Positions 1 to 12,688 are shown, numbered from the stretch's first letter. The stretch is DNA of 64,000 nt from Vespa crabro (GCF_910589235.1 NC_060955.1:15087338-15151337), one strand, 5' to 3'. The notes: generated from the letters alone by a model not told the origin. Program-made: numbers and translations.

Positions 1-282
1 AATAAATAAATAGAAGAGAATAAAAAAAAGGAGAAAAAAGCCATATATTCAAGAAGTATAAAGACTACGTTATATACGAAATAGAATTATTTTAATCACC
101 CGTAACAATTTCTATTTCAATTAGATTCTTTTACAAAAGACAAGGAGAAAGAGATAGAGAAAAAGGATTGACACTTTAAAAATTAGATCAATATGCTTAC
201 TCACATTCATATGTTGCGTGTGTTGAGTAGTAGTAGTCAGATTGAGATCGAATCAAACTTACGTTCTGTTATTTTCTCTTAC

Positions 283-333
283 CTTCACACAATGTGAGAC
301 GTGGCAACGATTGACAGGCGAAAGGGCGGACAT
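283..333 (-). CDS. Candidate short first coding exon, unrecognised
   Basis: On the minus strand ATG at 333-331 opens 17 codons (MSALSPVNRCHVSHCVK) and ends GAAG|GTAAGAG, a strong donor, in phase 0. The rest of such a gene would lie left of the window. The alternative is an internal exon starting just after the TAG acceptor-like site next to the ATG. Evidence is only the donor and the ATG. Confidence 0.15.
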
Positions 334-1085
334 CCTAGTCAAAGGTGCTTGATAAATGCCAACAAAATCCTACGAGCTTGAAATCGAGAAAATTCGTGAA
401 GGGTGAGAGCATTAGAGGGTGGAAAAGGAGGAACACAATCCAGATGCGATGTATTAACTGAATGTGACAGCCAGGCATCCAGTAAACTAACTCTCTTTCT
501 TTTTCTCTCTTTATCCTTCTTTCTTCTCTTTCATTTAGTGCACAAAATGGCTGCTTCCAAATCGATACTCTTACACCATCGAAACTCCGCTTCTTTTTTT
601 CTCCTTGATCTTTACAGAAAATTATTATTCAACTATTTTCGTCAGTATTTTCGAATTAAAACACGTTAAAATATCCATGGCGAGATTCATTTAATGATTG
701 AATATTGTCTCTTGCTATTTTAACGTAAATCTAGATACAAACATATTACTTCGATCTCGTTCTGCACAATTTTTGAATTCATGTAATCCGTACTTTGTTC
801 GTTTATTAAGTGATGATAGGTACCAATGGTTGGTAATGTTTTAAAATGATTAAAAGACAGCTTTTTTCTGGTATCCTTTGACCGTCGATAATGATAACGA
901 GTACTATCTAGTTACTATTTTTCCTTGTACTGGCTAACGAGTGCGATGCAAAAAGGTTTGCCTCACGAAATGGTCTGGCTATTGAGGGTTTACGATCTAC
1001 ACAAAAAAAATCGCACGTTGTACGCTTAACTATAACGAATTTTAGAAATGCAGAAATGAGAAGTTGGAATGAACGAATGAAAGAA

Positions 1086-1089
<4 letters not shown>

Positions 1090-1140
<51 letters not shown>
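1090..1140. repeat. (GA)n microsatellite
   Basis: About 40 bp of uninterrupted GA followed by an impure end. It creates a false Ser/Leu-rich ORF on the minus strand. Confidence 0.95.
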
Positions 1141-1772
1141 TAAAGGAAGCTAGAAAAAACAACGAAGTTGATACGCGAAAGAAAGAATTATAAATAGTAT
1201 ATATTTGTGAAAATATGACATAAAGTACGAAAATATGACGTGAACCAGTAGAATTATGTCTATTTGTCTATCTTTTTGCCTTCATTTGCCGTTTTCCTTC
1301 TCACTCCCTTTTACATGCTACAATTTCAGTTTGCTTGGTAAAACTTTATTTTTACTTGGTAACATTTAAATGACCTTCTGTATAGTTAATTAAAAAAGTC
1401 AAAAAATGGATCTTTTCGAAAGATGGCATCTTTGAAAATTTTTTAGTACTATATTTGTGAGAAATTCCGTTAAATTGAATTTGACCGTGAAATGAAATTA
1501 GGGAGAAAAGGGCAAGGTGTCCGATATTCCGCGTTAGTTGGTACTCGGCGAACTGGTCGTTAAATTAGCTTTTAATCTGATATATCTTAGAGCGGATCAA
1601 TAGAAAAAGAAAGTGACTCTTACATAGTATGCTGTGAAAAAGGTAATAGCGAAAAAGAGACACAGTGAGTTTGAAAAAGATTATCGCACGACAACCACAA
1701 TTAGTACATCGGTCGTTAAGCTTGCTCATTGCTGAAACGCCTCTCACATCCGATCCACATCCGATCGTTCTA

Positions 1773-1796
1773 ACTTCGTTACCTTGAGAACGAAGT
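1773..1796. repeat. 8-bp inverted repeat, 8-nt loop
   Basis: ACTTCGTT, then ACCTTGAG, then AACGAAGT. Arms match perfectly. Significance unknown. Confidence 0.6.
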
Positions 1797-2689
1797 AGCT
1801 GACACGTCGTGTTCAAAGATCGGAAGCTGACGGTGAACCATCGAACATCAGCCTTTGAAGATGTCTCTCTCTAGTCCTCCTTTACATCTCCTATCTTCTT
1901 TCCTTCCAATACTCGTTTGCTTTCTATCTCCTTCATCACTCTCGATAACTTTCTTTCAATTTCCTATGTTGAATTACTCCTTTCTCCTTTGAATTTAACC
2001 GACACCTCTTACACGAATATTCGTTACGCACAGAAATAATATCAAATAATATATTGAAACGATATAGTTTTATTTCTACGTGTTTAATTTATATCTGTTA
2101 TGATTTTATACAATACCGTGAAAATATGCATAATTACGAGAAATATACGATAAAATGAATATTTAAATCCGAGATAAACAATAATTTTTTGAGATTCCAG
2201 TGAAGATGAAATAAGCTGCTTTTTAATAAGTACACCCGCAGGTTATATATTATTTTCCGACATTTTTTTTTCACATCATCATTACGGAAAAATTTGCCTC
2301 TCGAATAAAACTCGTATGGGCAAAAATGCAAGTGGGATCATAAATATGCACCGCGAAAAATGCCATAAATTGCGACTAAGCAATTAGCAGGAGTCGTTAT
2401 TCATGTCTTTTCCATATACGAGGACACATTTTTATACTATATTTCTTGTCCAATACGGCACTAATATACCATGCACATCTACGTTCATGTTACAACGACG
2501 AGGATGGATGCTTTTCCATTGTAATTAAGAAATACGTATATTTAACTTGAATCCGTCTGCATTCTAAAATCATTCATACGAAATGCTCAATATTTACCGA
2601 TGTTAGTTTACGAACGAAAGTAGCCAGCTTATTCATAAAATAAAATTATATTTTCTGCTTAGGAACGCTTCAAGTTTGCAAAAACAAAC

Positions 2690-2693
<4 letters not shown>

Positions 2694-2741
<48 letters not shown>
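2694..2741. repeat. (GA)n microsatellite
   Basis: About 24 uninterrupted GA units. Confidence 0.95.
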
Positions 2742-2745
<4 letters not shown>

Positions 2746-3012
2746 TGGGAAATAAGTGATACGGCATACTTTATTAAAAAATGTTAGGTTAAAGGCATCC
2801 TTGATGCGTTGAATCATTTCGCAGGAGCATGCGAGCTATGCTACTTTTAAATGGAACGATAGCTCAGAGTGATTGCATTTCGTCAGACGTAAAGAGTGTT
2901 TTTAATAAAACCGTCGTCCCTCTCGACCCACCGCCCAGTTGTATATAGACTCCTCTTCTAGTTATACGTACGAAGATACAAATATACGTATAGGAAGAGC
3001 TACGTAATGCAA

Positions 3013-3036
3013 GCAGCTTCCGAAATGGCAAGCTGC
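3013..3036. repeat. 7-bp inverted repeat, 10-nt loop
   Basis: GCAGCTT and AAGCTGC arms around CCGAAATGGC, in a GC-richer patch. Significance unknown. Confidence 0.55.
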
Positions 3037-4299
3037 CTTCGGGCGACTCAACGATGCGCTTCGAATACCGTCTTCGCTCGCAAATATTCGACTCATACAA
3101 AAAACACTACTAAAGATTTCGCACTTTTCAAACGAGAGTAAAAAAAGGAAAAAAAAGAGAGATGATAAGATGGACTCTCGTCAATGAAAAAAATGTGAAA
3201 TACACTCGAAATGTTCTAAAAGCTGTTTGACAAAAAATTAAAAATAAATAATTAATAAAAAATTATGCGTATAATTATACAAAAACGATGATCTAAAAAA
3301 TGATGGCTTCTTGTTAATTTTTTTAGCAACAATGTTTTTATTAAAGTCTACAATTTAATCACTTTTGTTTAAAACCGAGAAAATCGTCTTCTAACGAAAA
3401 GAACCGTCGAGTTAGTACAAATGAAAGGTAAGACATGAGAAAGATTATGAGAAACAGGATGTTGAAAGAAGGAAGTATGAAAAGGTAAATAAAAAGATGA
3501 GATCAGATTAAAGAGCAAAACTCTGGGGGCACGTTCATAAAGTTGCAAAACGAATTGCATGTGAAATCTGTTCATCGAGAAAAGAGGAAGCACTTTTCAT
3601 GTTTCTCTCAAAAACATATATTACAAGACCGTAAAAGATAGGTAAAATCGAATGTTAAAGACACCGTACAAGCTCCTTAACGATTCATACAGATTGATTA
3701 TGCCACGTTGCTGCTTTCTTGAGTAACAATAAGAACAAGCAGTAATTCATTAAAACCTCATTAATTATGTAAATTGTAGAAAAAGCAGGATTTAATGGTA
3801 AGAAAATGAAAAGCTTTTTAACAATCAACTTATCAATAGTTCTGATGTCGGAAAGATTCTTCGAATTTATCGTTTCTTATATATTTAAAAAGAAAACAAG
3901 CAAATCACACGTTTTTTTTTACAGATATATATATATACATTTGTGTATGTGTATGTAGAATATTTTTTGCAATCCTATCTGAAAGATACAGATTGACTAA
4001 TTTGGATCACTTACTCTTAATACGTATTTTATTGATAAAGACACTATAATTAATATGTTATTACTAAAATATTACAACTCTTTTCTCTTTCTCTGGTTTA
4101 ATGCAGGCTTTACTCGTTATCTTTTACTCTGTGTTACTTTTCTCATTATTCTTTGTTAGTCTTACCTCTTAACTCTGATCTTTCTCTTCTCGTTGTTCTA
4201 CTCAAGACTGTCCTTCCGCTGTTCTTTTCTTACACTTCGTAGCCTTTCTCATCCTCACTCACATTCATGCGTATACATCACATGCTTCTCTCTATCTCT

Positions 4300-4530
4300 C
4301 TCTTTCTCTCCCAATCTCAGCCCCCTTTCTTCCTTCTATAAACAACCCATCTCACAAAGGACAGACCATGCTTTGTTCGATTGCTGACCAATTTGTCTCA
4401 CATATGTGTACACAACTAACTAATGCTAGAACTTTCCATCTTTTTTCTCCTGCCGATAGATTTACTTATCTCATGCACACATACACACACGGCTAACTAG
4501 AATTAGAACCTTCCAACCCACATATATATA
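4300..4530. repeat. Copy 1 of a diverged local duplication, containing the interspersed GT-rich repeat
   Basis: This stretch aligns with about 4920-5140: a CTCTCTCCCAATCTCA start, a TTCTWTAAAYAWMCSCATCTCRCAAAR middle, then AATTTGTCTCAYATAT, ACACAAYTAAYTAATGCTAGAA and a CTGCCGATAGATTTACTTATCTCA-type end. Its second half holds two units of a repeat that also appears, inverted, at 29.46-29.73 kb. Confidence 0.75.
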
Positions 4531-4758
4531 TGTAGAGAAAAAATTCAAAATGTGGTGAAAATAATAGTACGTAACATTTTATCTTACTGGTAGGCAGGCG
4601 CAATGCTGAGGAAAACAACATTGTGCTCGACTATTAATTAGATATAAAACTATAAAAACCAATATCACAGGCTATTCGCTATTCGCTGACTCGCTGGTCC
4701 TTTCGCTGTTTCGGTGGTACACTTATTCTTACTTCGCTGGTCACTCTTGCTGGTTGCT

Positions 4759-4902
4759 CTCGCTGTTTCGGTGGTACACCACTCACTAGATATTCTCGTT
4801 GTTTTGCTGATACGTCACTCGTTGGTCATTCTAGCTTTCTCGCTGGTACATTACTCGCTAGACATTCTCGCTGTTTCGCTGATACATTGTTTCGCTTAAG
4901 AT
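4759..4902. repeat. 36-bp minisatellite, four diverged units
   Basis: Units at 4759-4794, 4795-4830 and 4831-4866 are each exactly 36 bp, with a fourth, slightly altered unit to about 4902. The core is CTCGCTGTTTCGGTGGTACA followed by an ACTCRCTAGAYATT-like half. A partial earlier unit is visible from about 4690. Because 36 is a multiple of three, the + strand frame from 4714 encodes a 12-residue repeat of the LAVSVVHHSLDI type. There is no other sign that it is translated. Confidence 0.85.
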
Positions 4903-4919
4903 TCTCTCGCACACTCACT

Positions 4920-5128
4920 TTTGTCGCCTTTTTTCACTCTCTCTCCCAATATCTCAACTCTAATTTTCTTTCATAAATATACGCATCTCGCAAAAGATAA
5001 ATCACGCTCTGTTGATCAATTTGTCTCATATATATACGCACACAATTAATTAATGCTAGAATCTTTTATTTTTTTGTTCAACTGCTGATCGGTTTATCTC
5101 ACACACATACACACACACATACTCGTAC

Positions 5129-5140
<12 letters not shown>
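4920..5140. repeat. Copy 2 of the diverged local duplication
   Basis: Shares the ordered blocks of the copy at 4300-4530 with scattered substitutions and small indels, about 610 bp downstream. It runs into an AT array at 5132. The 36-bp minisatellite lies between the two copies. Confidence 0.75.

Positions 5141-5173
<33 letters not shown>
5132..5173. repeat. (AT)n microsatellite
   Basis: About 21 AT units, at the end of duplication copy 2. Confidence 0.95.
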
Positions 5174-5174
<1 letters not shown>

Positions 5175-5595
5175 CGTATACTTTTCCATTTCATATCACC
5201 TTACAATATTTCTAATCGTTCAGAATTACTATAAATAATACAAGTTGATCCATCGAGTAGTTGGATTTCTGACGATAATCGTTTCGAACTGTTCTGGCGA
5301 TACAAACTTCAAAAATGAGAAATTCAGAGTTAAATGCATAGCTAAATGATTCATTTACACGTTCTTTAATAATACTATTACTTGTAATAAATATGCGTAT
5401 TTAATTTTCAGCAAACTTCTTACGTGATATTCATAGGAGTATATACTTATAAGATTCTTTTATTGGGATATAAAAACGAAGGACGTAACATACTTCCATA
5501 TTGTTAGTTAAGAAAATGCATTTCACCCATCTTCATTTTTTCGGTTATACTGTCGCTAACAGAACTTATATTAATCTACTATGTAAATACATAGA

Positions 5596-5650
5596 TACGT
5601 ACGTAGTACACGATGAAGTAAGTACGTATATAATACATGATGAAGTAAGT
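5596..5650. repeat. 27-bp tandem duplication
   Basis: GATGAAGTAAGT occurs at 5612 and 5639, each preceded by a related TACGTA...TACA/ATACAT segment. Confidence 0.6.
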
Positions 5651-6230
5651 TGATTTAAGTAAAAGCAACAAAAAATTTAATTTCCTCCATTCTATTCTTG
5701 AAACCCTTCTCCAGTATGATACTTAGAACTTTCCTTATTATTTAGGTACTTAAATGGATTAATTATGTACAATAACTTAGTAACTGCAAGAGAATATTTT
5801 TTTTCTTTTGAACTACCAGTTTTTTTTTTCTGAATTTTCTCATTTATTAAATAACGATTCTCTTAAACAATTTAACTTCTCTAACAAAAACAAAAATCAT
5901 TGTACCTACTTTTCACGAACTACGAAAGCAATTCACCAAATATTCGGTTGCGAACATACAGAATTCTCGTTTCTCTTTATGCTGTTCAATGGACGATACT
6001 GACGTCCTGGTCTTCTTTTTCTTCGAATACCTGTAGTTACCGCGAGCATGACAGAAAGTTGTGCGGCCGGAAGAAAGTCCAGAAAAGTCTGGAAGAAAAA
6101 GAAAAGAGTGCTTGGGAGTGAGGAAGAGGGAGAATGAATGGAACGATAAGGAATTCGAGCCAGGACACTGAAACCTCTGACCTGGTATGTCGGCCAATCT
6201 TTTGGCTAGGTGTCTTTTTCTTCTTCTCTC

Positions 6231-6237
<7 letters not shown>

Positions 6238-6261
<24 letters not shown>

Positions 6262-6320
6262 GCTTCTTTCTCTTTCTTTTTCTCCCTTTCTCTTCCTTTC
6301 TCTCTCTTTCTCTCTCTCAA
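6238..6320. repeat. (CT)n core plus pyrimidine-rich tail
   Basis: Pure CT at 6238-6261, then impure TC-rich sequence. It makes false ORFs on both strands. Confidence 0.95.
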
Positions 6321-6639
6321 TGTCCAGCTTTCAATGTCCCTTTTCTCAGCTTCCAGAGATATTCGTACTCAGTTGAGATACGATCGACTTCCTTTCTGTA
6401 CTATAAATCCATATATTGGTGTAAGGATATACATCCTTTCCGCGCCCAACTTCCGATTTCGCTTCAATCCTTAAAAGTTGACACGACCTGAGAAAACCCA
6501 TTTAAATATTTACTATTTTAAACAATGAACACATTCATTTTTTATTCGAAACTAATTCGCAAAATTTGCAAATTCCAAACCAGTTTACTTTATAGAAATT
6601 ACATGTAAGTGTTAAACGTAGAATTAAAATGATAATAAC

Positions 6640-6769
6640 AGTGGCGGATTTATTCATAGGCGATGGAGGTGATTATCCCTATACGACAATATAAATTTAT
6701 ATTGTGTAATAAATTTAATTTAATATATGGTGCATAATTGATTTATTTTAATGGGGATAATGAATCGCC
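6640..6769. mobile_element. Possible hAT-like terminal fragment or tiny MITE
   Basis: The CAGTGGCGGATTTA at 6640-6653 resembles ends of arthropod hAT-type elements. GGCGAT plus ATTATCCC at 6659-6680 is repeated in inverted order as GGGATAAT plus ATCGCC at 6755-6769, with AT-rich palindromic sequence between. No matching outer right end or target duplication was seen. Confidence 0.25.
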
Positions 6770-7967
6770 TTGCAAATTGTTAAAGTAAATTCTAAATCAT
6801 TTAAGTGGAGACTTTCAACCTTCTCGAATTACATACATGGCCCTCTAAAATTTTGAATTACGATCGAAAGGTTTCGTGAGATTAACGCGAAATATACCGT
6901 GCAAGATAAACTACAGATTATTATACGATCCCAATGCGAATACTGTTGGATGATAATCGCGTAACATTCCGCTCCATAATTATTACCGGCTAGATATTGA
7001 TTGTGGCAAGAATTTACTGGTGATTAATCGAATAAGGCGATTCTATTGAACAGTAATCCGATTCCTAGTGTAACCCAATGGGAAGAACACACCTAAGTAT
7101 TTTTCAATGTTATCTATACCAGGAGAGCCATGTTCTTTTTTTACATGTTTATAATTAATTTCATTTAACAAAGTTTAAAGAATTTTCTTTCTAACCTATC
7201 GAGTATAATAAAAATCTTTTTTTAAAAACGAGAAAAAGAAATACGCGTTTCTCACTTAACATTTTGTATAAAGAATAGAGGACCTCCTGTAAAAGTTCCA
7301 TTCGTTCGAAAGTGCGTCAGAATCCTTTGTTCCACTTCCACCTTTCAAACGGAAATCCCAAACTCAATCTCCTTTCTGTGACGCGAACGTGCCAAGAGGA
7401 CATAGAGAAAAGAAGAGAAAAAGGGGAAGGATAACACGGCCAGTAAAGAAGAAATTGTGGTATCGCTAGAATGGTTTTCCGTCGACTTCGAATCGCTTCG
7501 ATATGAGAATGCTACGTCGAAATCAGTAAGGTTACGTAAATAGATTTTGTGAGACTATCGAGAAGGTGTCACGTGTTAAAATAAAACACATATTTTGCTT
7601 GTCTTTATAAATGTAGAAATTTGCGAGCATTCTAAAGATAACGATTTTTGATAGAAATTTCTCTCTTTTACACATACACACACACGCGTAGAACACACTG
7701 ATACGTTCTTTTATCATCTCGCTGCACGTGTTGCTAGGAAAGTATAAAATAAGAATTTCATTTCATCTTTAAGCTTGATAGTCAATATTATAAGTATCAT
7801 ATTGCATCGTAATTTATTGGAATATGTTAAATTGTTCTGACAACAAATTAAAGTAATCAACGATGATTTTCTTTTTAAATTTAAAAACAGAAATAATTAA
7901 AATTCTCATTTAATATTTTTGAAAATTTTTATATTTTTCTTCCTAGTCTCCTTTCGCTACTACAACT

Positions 7968-7972
<5 letters not shown>

Positions 7973-8001
<29 letters not shown>
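7973..8001. repeat. (CT)n microsatellite
   Basis: About 14 CT units. Confidence 0.95.
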
Positions 8002-8004
<3 letters not shown>

Positions 8005-8151
8005 TTCTCTTTCTTTACTTGTCGAAGAAGATACGATTTTTTATTTACACGAGAAAATAAAAAAAAGTGAAAGCTATTGTTAAGAATCTATGAGAACATG
8101 TCTCTCTATCAAAAACATCACGAAAACTTAAAATTACTTATAAACACTTAC

Positions 8152-8433
8152 TTGGAAAAAGAACGACGAGGAATTGTTGTAGATAAGAACGAATGAAAAG
8201 AATATAAACGAGGATAAACGAGACTGAATTAAAAGAACGGAGGAAGGCTTCTTCGTTAACGAATCTTTTCTTGGGAGTAATATCTTCGCAGCTGACGATC
8301 GATATTCGGAAGAGAACAAAAGCCCGGCATATCCTTTCTCTTTCCAGAACTGCTTCATGAACATCGACAACAACATTGGCAACGACAGCAGCAATAGCTG
8401 CACTAACTCGGAAAACCAAACTCTCGAGGCCAT
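8152..8433 (-). CDS. Candidate first coding exon (hydrophobic N-terminus), unrecognised
   Basis: On the minus strand an ATG with a G at +4 opens a 94-codon frame that reaches CAA|GTAAGTGT, a near-ideal splice donor, in phase 0. The first 30 residues are hydrophobic and Leu-rich (MASRVWFSELVQLLLLSLPM), like a signal peptide or membrane anchor. The remainder is Ser/Phe-rich. The same DNA is also open on the plus strand with protein-like composition (8228-8479), so at most one is real. I recognise no family. Confidence 0.2.
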
Positions 8434-8479
8434 AGGGTTAATATCTTATCGAGAAGAGGATCGATACATAGAATTCTAG
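8228..8479 (+). CDS. Candidate coding stretch, Asn/Ser-rich, ending at TAG
   Basis: An 83-codon frame without an early Met runs to TAG at 8477-8479. Codons in the second half end mostly in C or T (AAC ATC GAC AAC AAC pattern), as in translated sequence. A good acceptor (CTTTCTCTTTCCAG) sits at 8347, in frame, nine bases before an ATG. From that Met the peptide has N-glycosylation sequons (NDS, NQT). It could be a terminal exon or an extracellular N-terminus, but it overlaps the minus-strand candidate and no family is recognised. Confidence 0.25.
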   Translation: MKRTEEGFFVNESFLGSNIFAADDRYSEENKSPAYPFSFQNCFMNIDNNIGNDSSNSCTNSENQTLEAIGLISYREEDRYIEF

Positions 8480-10494
8480 CATTCCTGTCATATCTATTAG
8501 TGTACAGGCGGTAGTACTTGTGAATAAGGACGGTATGTGTTGCCTAGAGTATACTTAATAAGACCAAACTCGTCGTTAAGATAATCAAATAGAACACAAT
8601 ACTTGATTTATGTGTCTCTTTTTCTCACACAGAGTCAGTGTTTTGCTTACTTTGTGACTAATTGATTTCATTATTCCCGATAGTTAAGTACAAAGGAACC
8701 ATTATTGGTAGGGAGCATGAAAAGAGCGAAGCACGAAACCGTATGTTTTCAGATCGTTAACGTGAAGCTCTATCTTTCTACTGCCGATGAAAAGCCGAAG
8801 TAAGGTTCTTGAGTACGAGGGATGTTTCATATTAGAGTATCATTGTCGTACTTTTGACATTGTTTCATGTTCGCATAGTTCAAATTTCTTTTCCCTGAAC
8901 GTGACTGATTAATTTCATTAGGTTCAAGGTAATGTTCGACTTCACAAATGATGTCTTCCTAAGTGTAATCTTTTGAGAAAGCGAGTAATTTATTGTACAT
9001 TCTCAATTATCGAAGGATAATTTATAAAAGGACAATAAAAGGAGCATAGGCAACTTAAACTATATTTTATATAAGCAACACGTTGTTTTGACAACAAGTT
9101 TTGTTTGTTTGTTTGAGAGAGAAAGAGTGAGAGATTGGTCGACAGCAACGTGAATGTTTGATGTATGTTCTGAATGAACTGCTATTGAGTGTCTGTGAAA
9201 AGCGATTGATGTAAGAATGTGAAAACGCTCGTGGAAGTGGAGCAAAAATAATATCCCAAGACAAAGTATGAAACAAAAGAAAGGATGAGTGATCGAGATC
9301 ATAGTGTATCGAGAAGTCAAGAGGGCAATGTGTATATAACAAGTAAGTATGAAAGAGCAGAGTATTATTGAACTTGGAAGAAGTAATGTCGAGAGCTATT
9401 AGAATAATATCATACTTTGTTTGTTAACAAAGTGAACTATTTATTTTTATTTTTTTTACTCTGGTACCATAAAAATCCTACAAATTAAAACGTTATTAAA
9501 CGTTATAAAATAAACAGTTATTATAATTAAAGAAGCTATAATAATAACATGATACATTAATCATGAGTCTATATACACTACAATAATACATGAGACATTA
9601 ATCAGCTAACAGGTTAATTCACATACAATTCATCAAGAATACATTAATTTATTGATTTAGAAGAAACTACAAATATGACTTCATTAGAGCCACATGAGAG
9701 TGATTCATTTTTATGAGAGCAACTCTTTAACAATTCCAAGTTCGGAGAAAAGGATAAACACACGCTTATTCCTTATCAGAATTATGATTCAATCGAAATA
9801 GAGATTCGTTAAGTCGAATACACACGTTGGAAGGCATATATGCGTGTTCGTATACGAACGATTTCGGATCATTCTTCATCGTTAAGATAAAACTCAACTC
9901 GGAATCACTAGCTATCTCTTACCGTTGACCATTTTATCCTTTCATAAGACGTAACAATGATATTTCTTAATTGAGAGTGTCTCAAAGTCATAATAGGTCA
10001 CAAATGGGCTCATCAAATAGAGATCAATGTAATTATTTCTGATTTCTCTTTTTCTAATTTTTCCAAAACAATTGTAACAATAATCTTTTAACGATATAAG
10101 TTTTAATATTGTCAATAGTATCTTAGATTTAGTAAGAGTTCTTGGGGACAGTTATCTTACGGTTATAAGGGAACTGATAATAATTCATTTTTATCCAGAA
10201 AAAGGAAACTTTTCGAGGAAACTACGTCCAAGAAAGGGAGAGAATCAAGAATGTAATAGTAAAAGTTAGATTTACTTCCGTCTTGGCTATTTGTTTGCGA
10301 GAAGAAGTGTCCAGGGAGTGGAAGTTGATGAAAGAGAAAGATAAAGATAGTAGGAGGTTTGCAAAATGCGTTTCCGCTTTATTTACATTCCGATGTAAAA
10401 AGAGAGGAAGAGAAAATACGCTTATACGAGTCCACGGAGACTTAAAATTTTTCTACCCTCGAAAAAAAAATTCAACGTCACCCTTTATGAAGCG

Positions 10495-10496
<2 letters not shown>

Positions 10497-10542
<46 letters not shown>
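10497..10542. repeat. (CT)n microsatellite
   Basis: About 23 CT units. Confidence 0.95.
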
Positions 10543-10544
<2 letters not shown>

Positions 10545-10928
10545 GGTTCTATTCTAACATCTTTTCGGGGAGATCTTGTTCGTAGTCAATAATAGTCATT
10601 ATAAAATCGAGAATTCTCTCCGTGAAAAGGACAAGTAATACGTTCGTTATGGAAGTGTGAGATCTCTTTCGGCTAAAGGACAGCTGGAAATAGTAATGAA
10701 GGGAGCTGCTGTACGCGATACATCAAGATTCGTATGATGGACAGCCTCGAGATTCGAAGCAGCAGGCGCTATTGGCCTGTTCGTTGCTATCGGTTAAAGG
10801 TAGGACTCGTGTAATCGCTTGTTCGCTCCACGAGATATCGCTCTATGTCAACTTCGCTTCGTCTCTGTCTCGCACTGCCTTCCTCTTACGTAACATATCT
10901 ATAAATTGCCATATATGTACATGCAAAC

Positions 10929-10929
<1 letters not shown>

Positions 10930-10961
<32 letters not shown>
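10930..10961. repeat. (AT)n microsatellite
   Basis: About 16 AT units. Confidence 0.95.
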
Positions 10962-10963
<2 letters not shown>

Positions 10964-12349
10964 AACACGTGACTATATATCTATGTAATGTAAAAGATAG
11001 ATTATGTTAAGCGAATCAAACTATTACGAGCTATTTTTTTGAATCACTCCAATTTAGATACATATCTACTGTAAAAGTGATAGAAAATGTTAGGCTAGCC
11101 GCATAGTGGCAACTTTTATAATGCCCGATTGAATAGTTTGATTATTTAGAAATTGTCCTTTTCCTTTATACGCCCATATTGGACGATTAAATAGTTGCTA
11201 TACAGTTCCAGTACGTAATGGATTTCATAAAATTGGCATATATCGTTTGCTCTGTCGTTTGATTTGCGTTTTAAACAATCTGTTATTTGGGGTAAAAATC
11301 TACATTAAGAGTTCTTATATAAGATAATGCGTTCCATTTCAACAATTAAAAAGTTGCTTTGAGAAAGTAACCAGTGCGCGGTTAACTTTAGACTCTATCC
11401 TCGGAGCGCTACCACAAATTTGATTTTCTAAATGAACGCTGAAGTAATATCTGAATATGACGTGAATTTGTGACTCAAGTATGGAGAAGCAGTATCAAAG
11501 TCTGCAGAAATACGTACTTAAAAAACGAAGAAACAGAAAGGGAAAGAGATAGAAAGAAAAGAAACAGTTAAAAGCTAAAAAGAGTAAAAAAGAATGAAAC
11601 AAAGAACGGGCACTCAACTGCCAGTGATCTTTTATTTTTTTTCTCTTAGATCTTCCCTTTCTCTTTCTGTCGTGAAAATTTCTCATTTTCGGAAATATTT
11701 GAAAGCAATATATATACAACGCGTCGTCGAGTAAAACGGAGACAACGAGATTTTTTAAAGCCGGGAACGTTTTTGTCGTTGATAAAAATTGATCACTTAT
11801 GCATAAGTAAAAATAGAGGATGCAATATACACTTGTCTTTTTTCGTTTTTTATTTTTCTTTCTTTGAAAATAAGAGAAGAACAGTTGTAAACACGTGAAC
11901 CTTTATGCTATGATTCATTTTCAATAAAAGAAAAAGGATAATGAATAAAAAAAGAGATAAGAGAAGTACTTTCAAAACGATATGAGAAGTTCCTGCTCTC
12001 GGGTGATTGAAATTCGTCTTGCGTCCTGCAAAATTATATGGTTGCTAGGTAGAAAAGTCTTGAAGTTCTCATCGTACAAGAGAAAAGTTCGTTGTTCTTT
12101 CGCTCTTTCTGCTTTTCCTTCGATCACGATTTACGTATTCTGCTTGATGTACGTATCTTGGCCGCTCGGTTAAATTTATTTTTCTTCCTCTTTTTCATTT
12201 CAATTTAATTTTCAGAACGTATCTAGTTCAGAATATACCATAGCTTGAGCGAAGACTTGAATTATTCTGTGCTACGAAAATGTACGTGCATGACTGAGTG
12301 ATACGCTTCGTCGTGATAGTGAGAGAAAAAGAGAGAAAGAAAGAGGGAT

Positions 12350-12351
<2 letters not shown>

Positions 12352-12381
<30 letters not shown>
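12352..12381. repeat. (GA)n microsatellite
   Basis: About 15 GA units inside a longer purine-rich stretch. Confidence 0.95.
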
Positions 12382-12384
<3 letters not shown>

Positions 12385-12688
12385 CACACAGAGAGAGAGG
12401 AGGGGGGAAAACGTGGTAACCTAAAAAGCACATCTCAAATCGTACTTCCACACGACTAATGGCATTTAAGAATAGGAAAACCAGATTGTAAATTAAGTGC
12501 TACCCACAGGGAGGTAAAACGTTAGATGAGTATAAGCAGTAGAAAGAGATGTAAAGAGAGAAAAACAGAGAGAACGATCAGGAACTTTGTAAACCTTGAA
12601 ATGCTTGCTACATCTCCTCAGAGACTAATGTGTTATATTATCTCGGGACGGAACTAACTCGGTTAATTTAATGAACATTTGTAGAAAC

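Larger units (their letters stand above)
334..8151. other. Non-coding block
   Basis: AT-rich DNA with the simple repeats, minisatellite and duplication listed separately. ORFs at 1565-1816, 2864-3100 and 5808-6320 are short, mostly biased in composition and unsupported by splice signals or family motifs. Confidence 0.6.
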
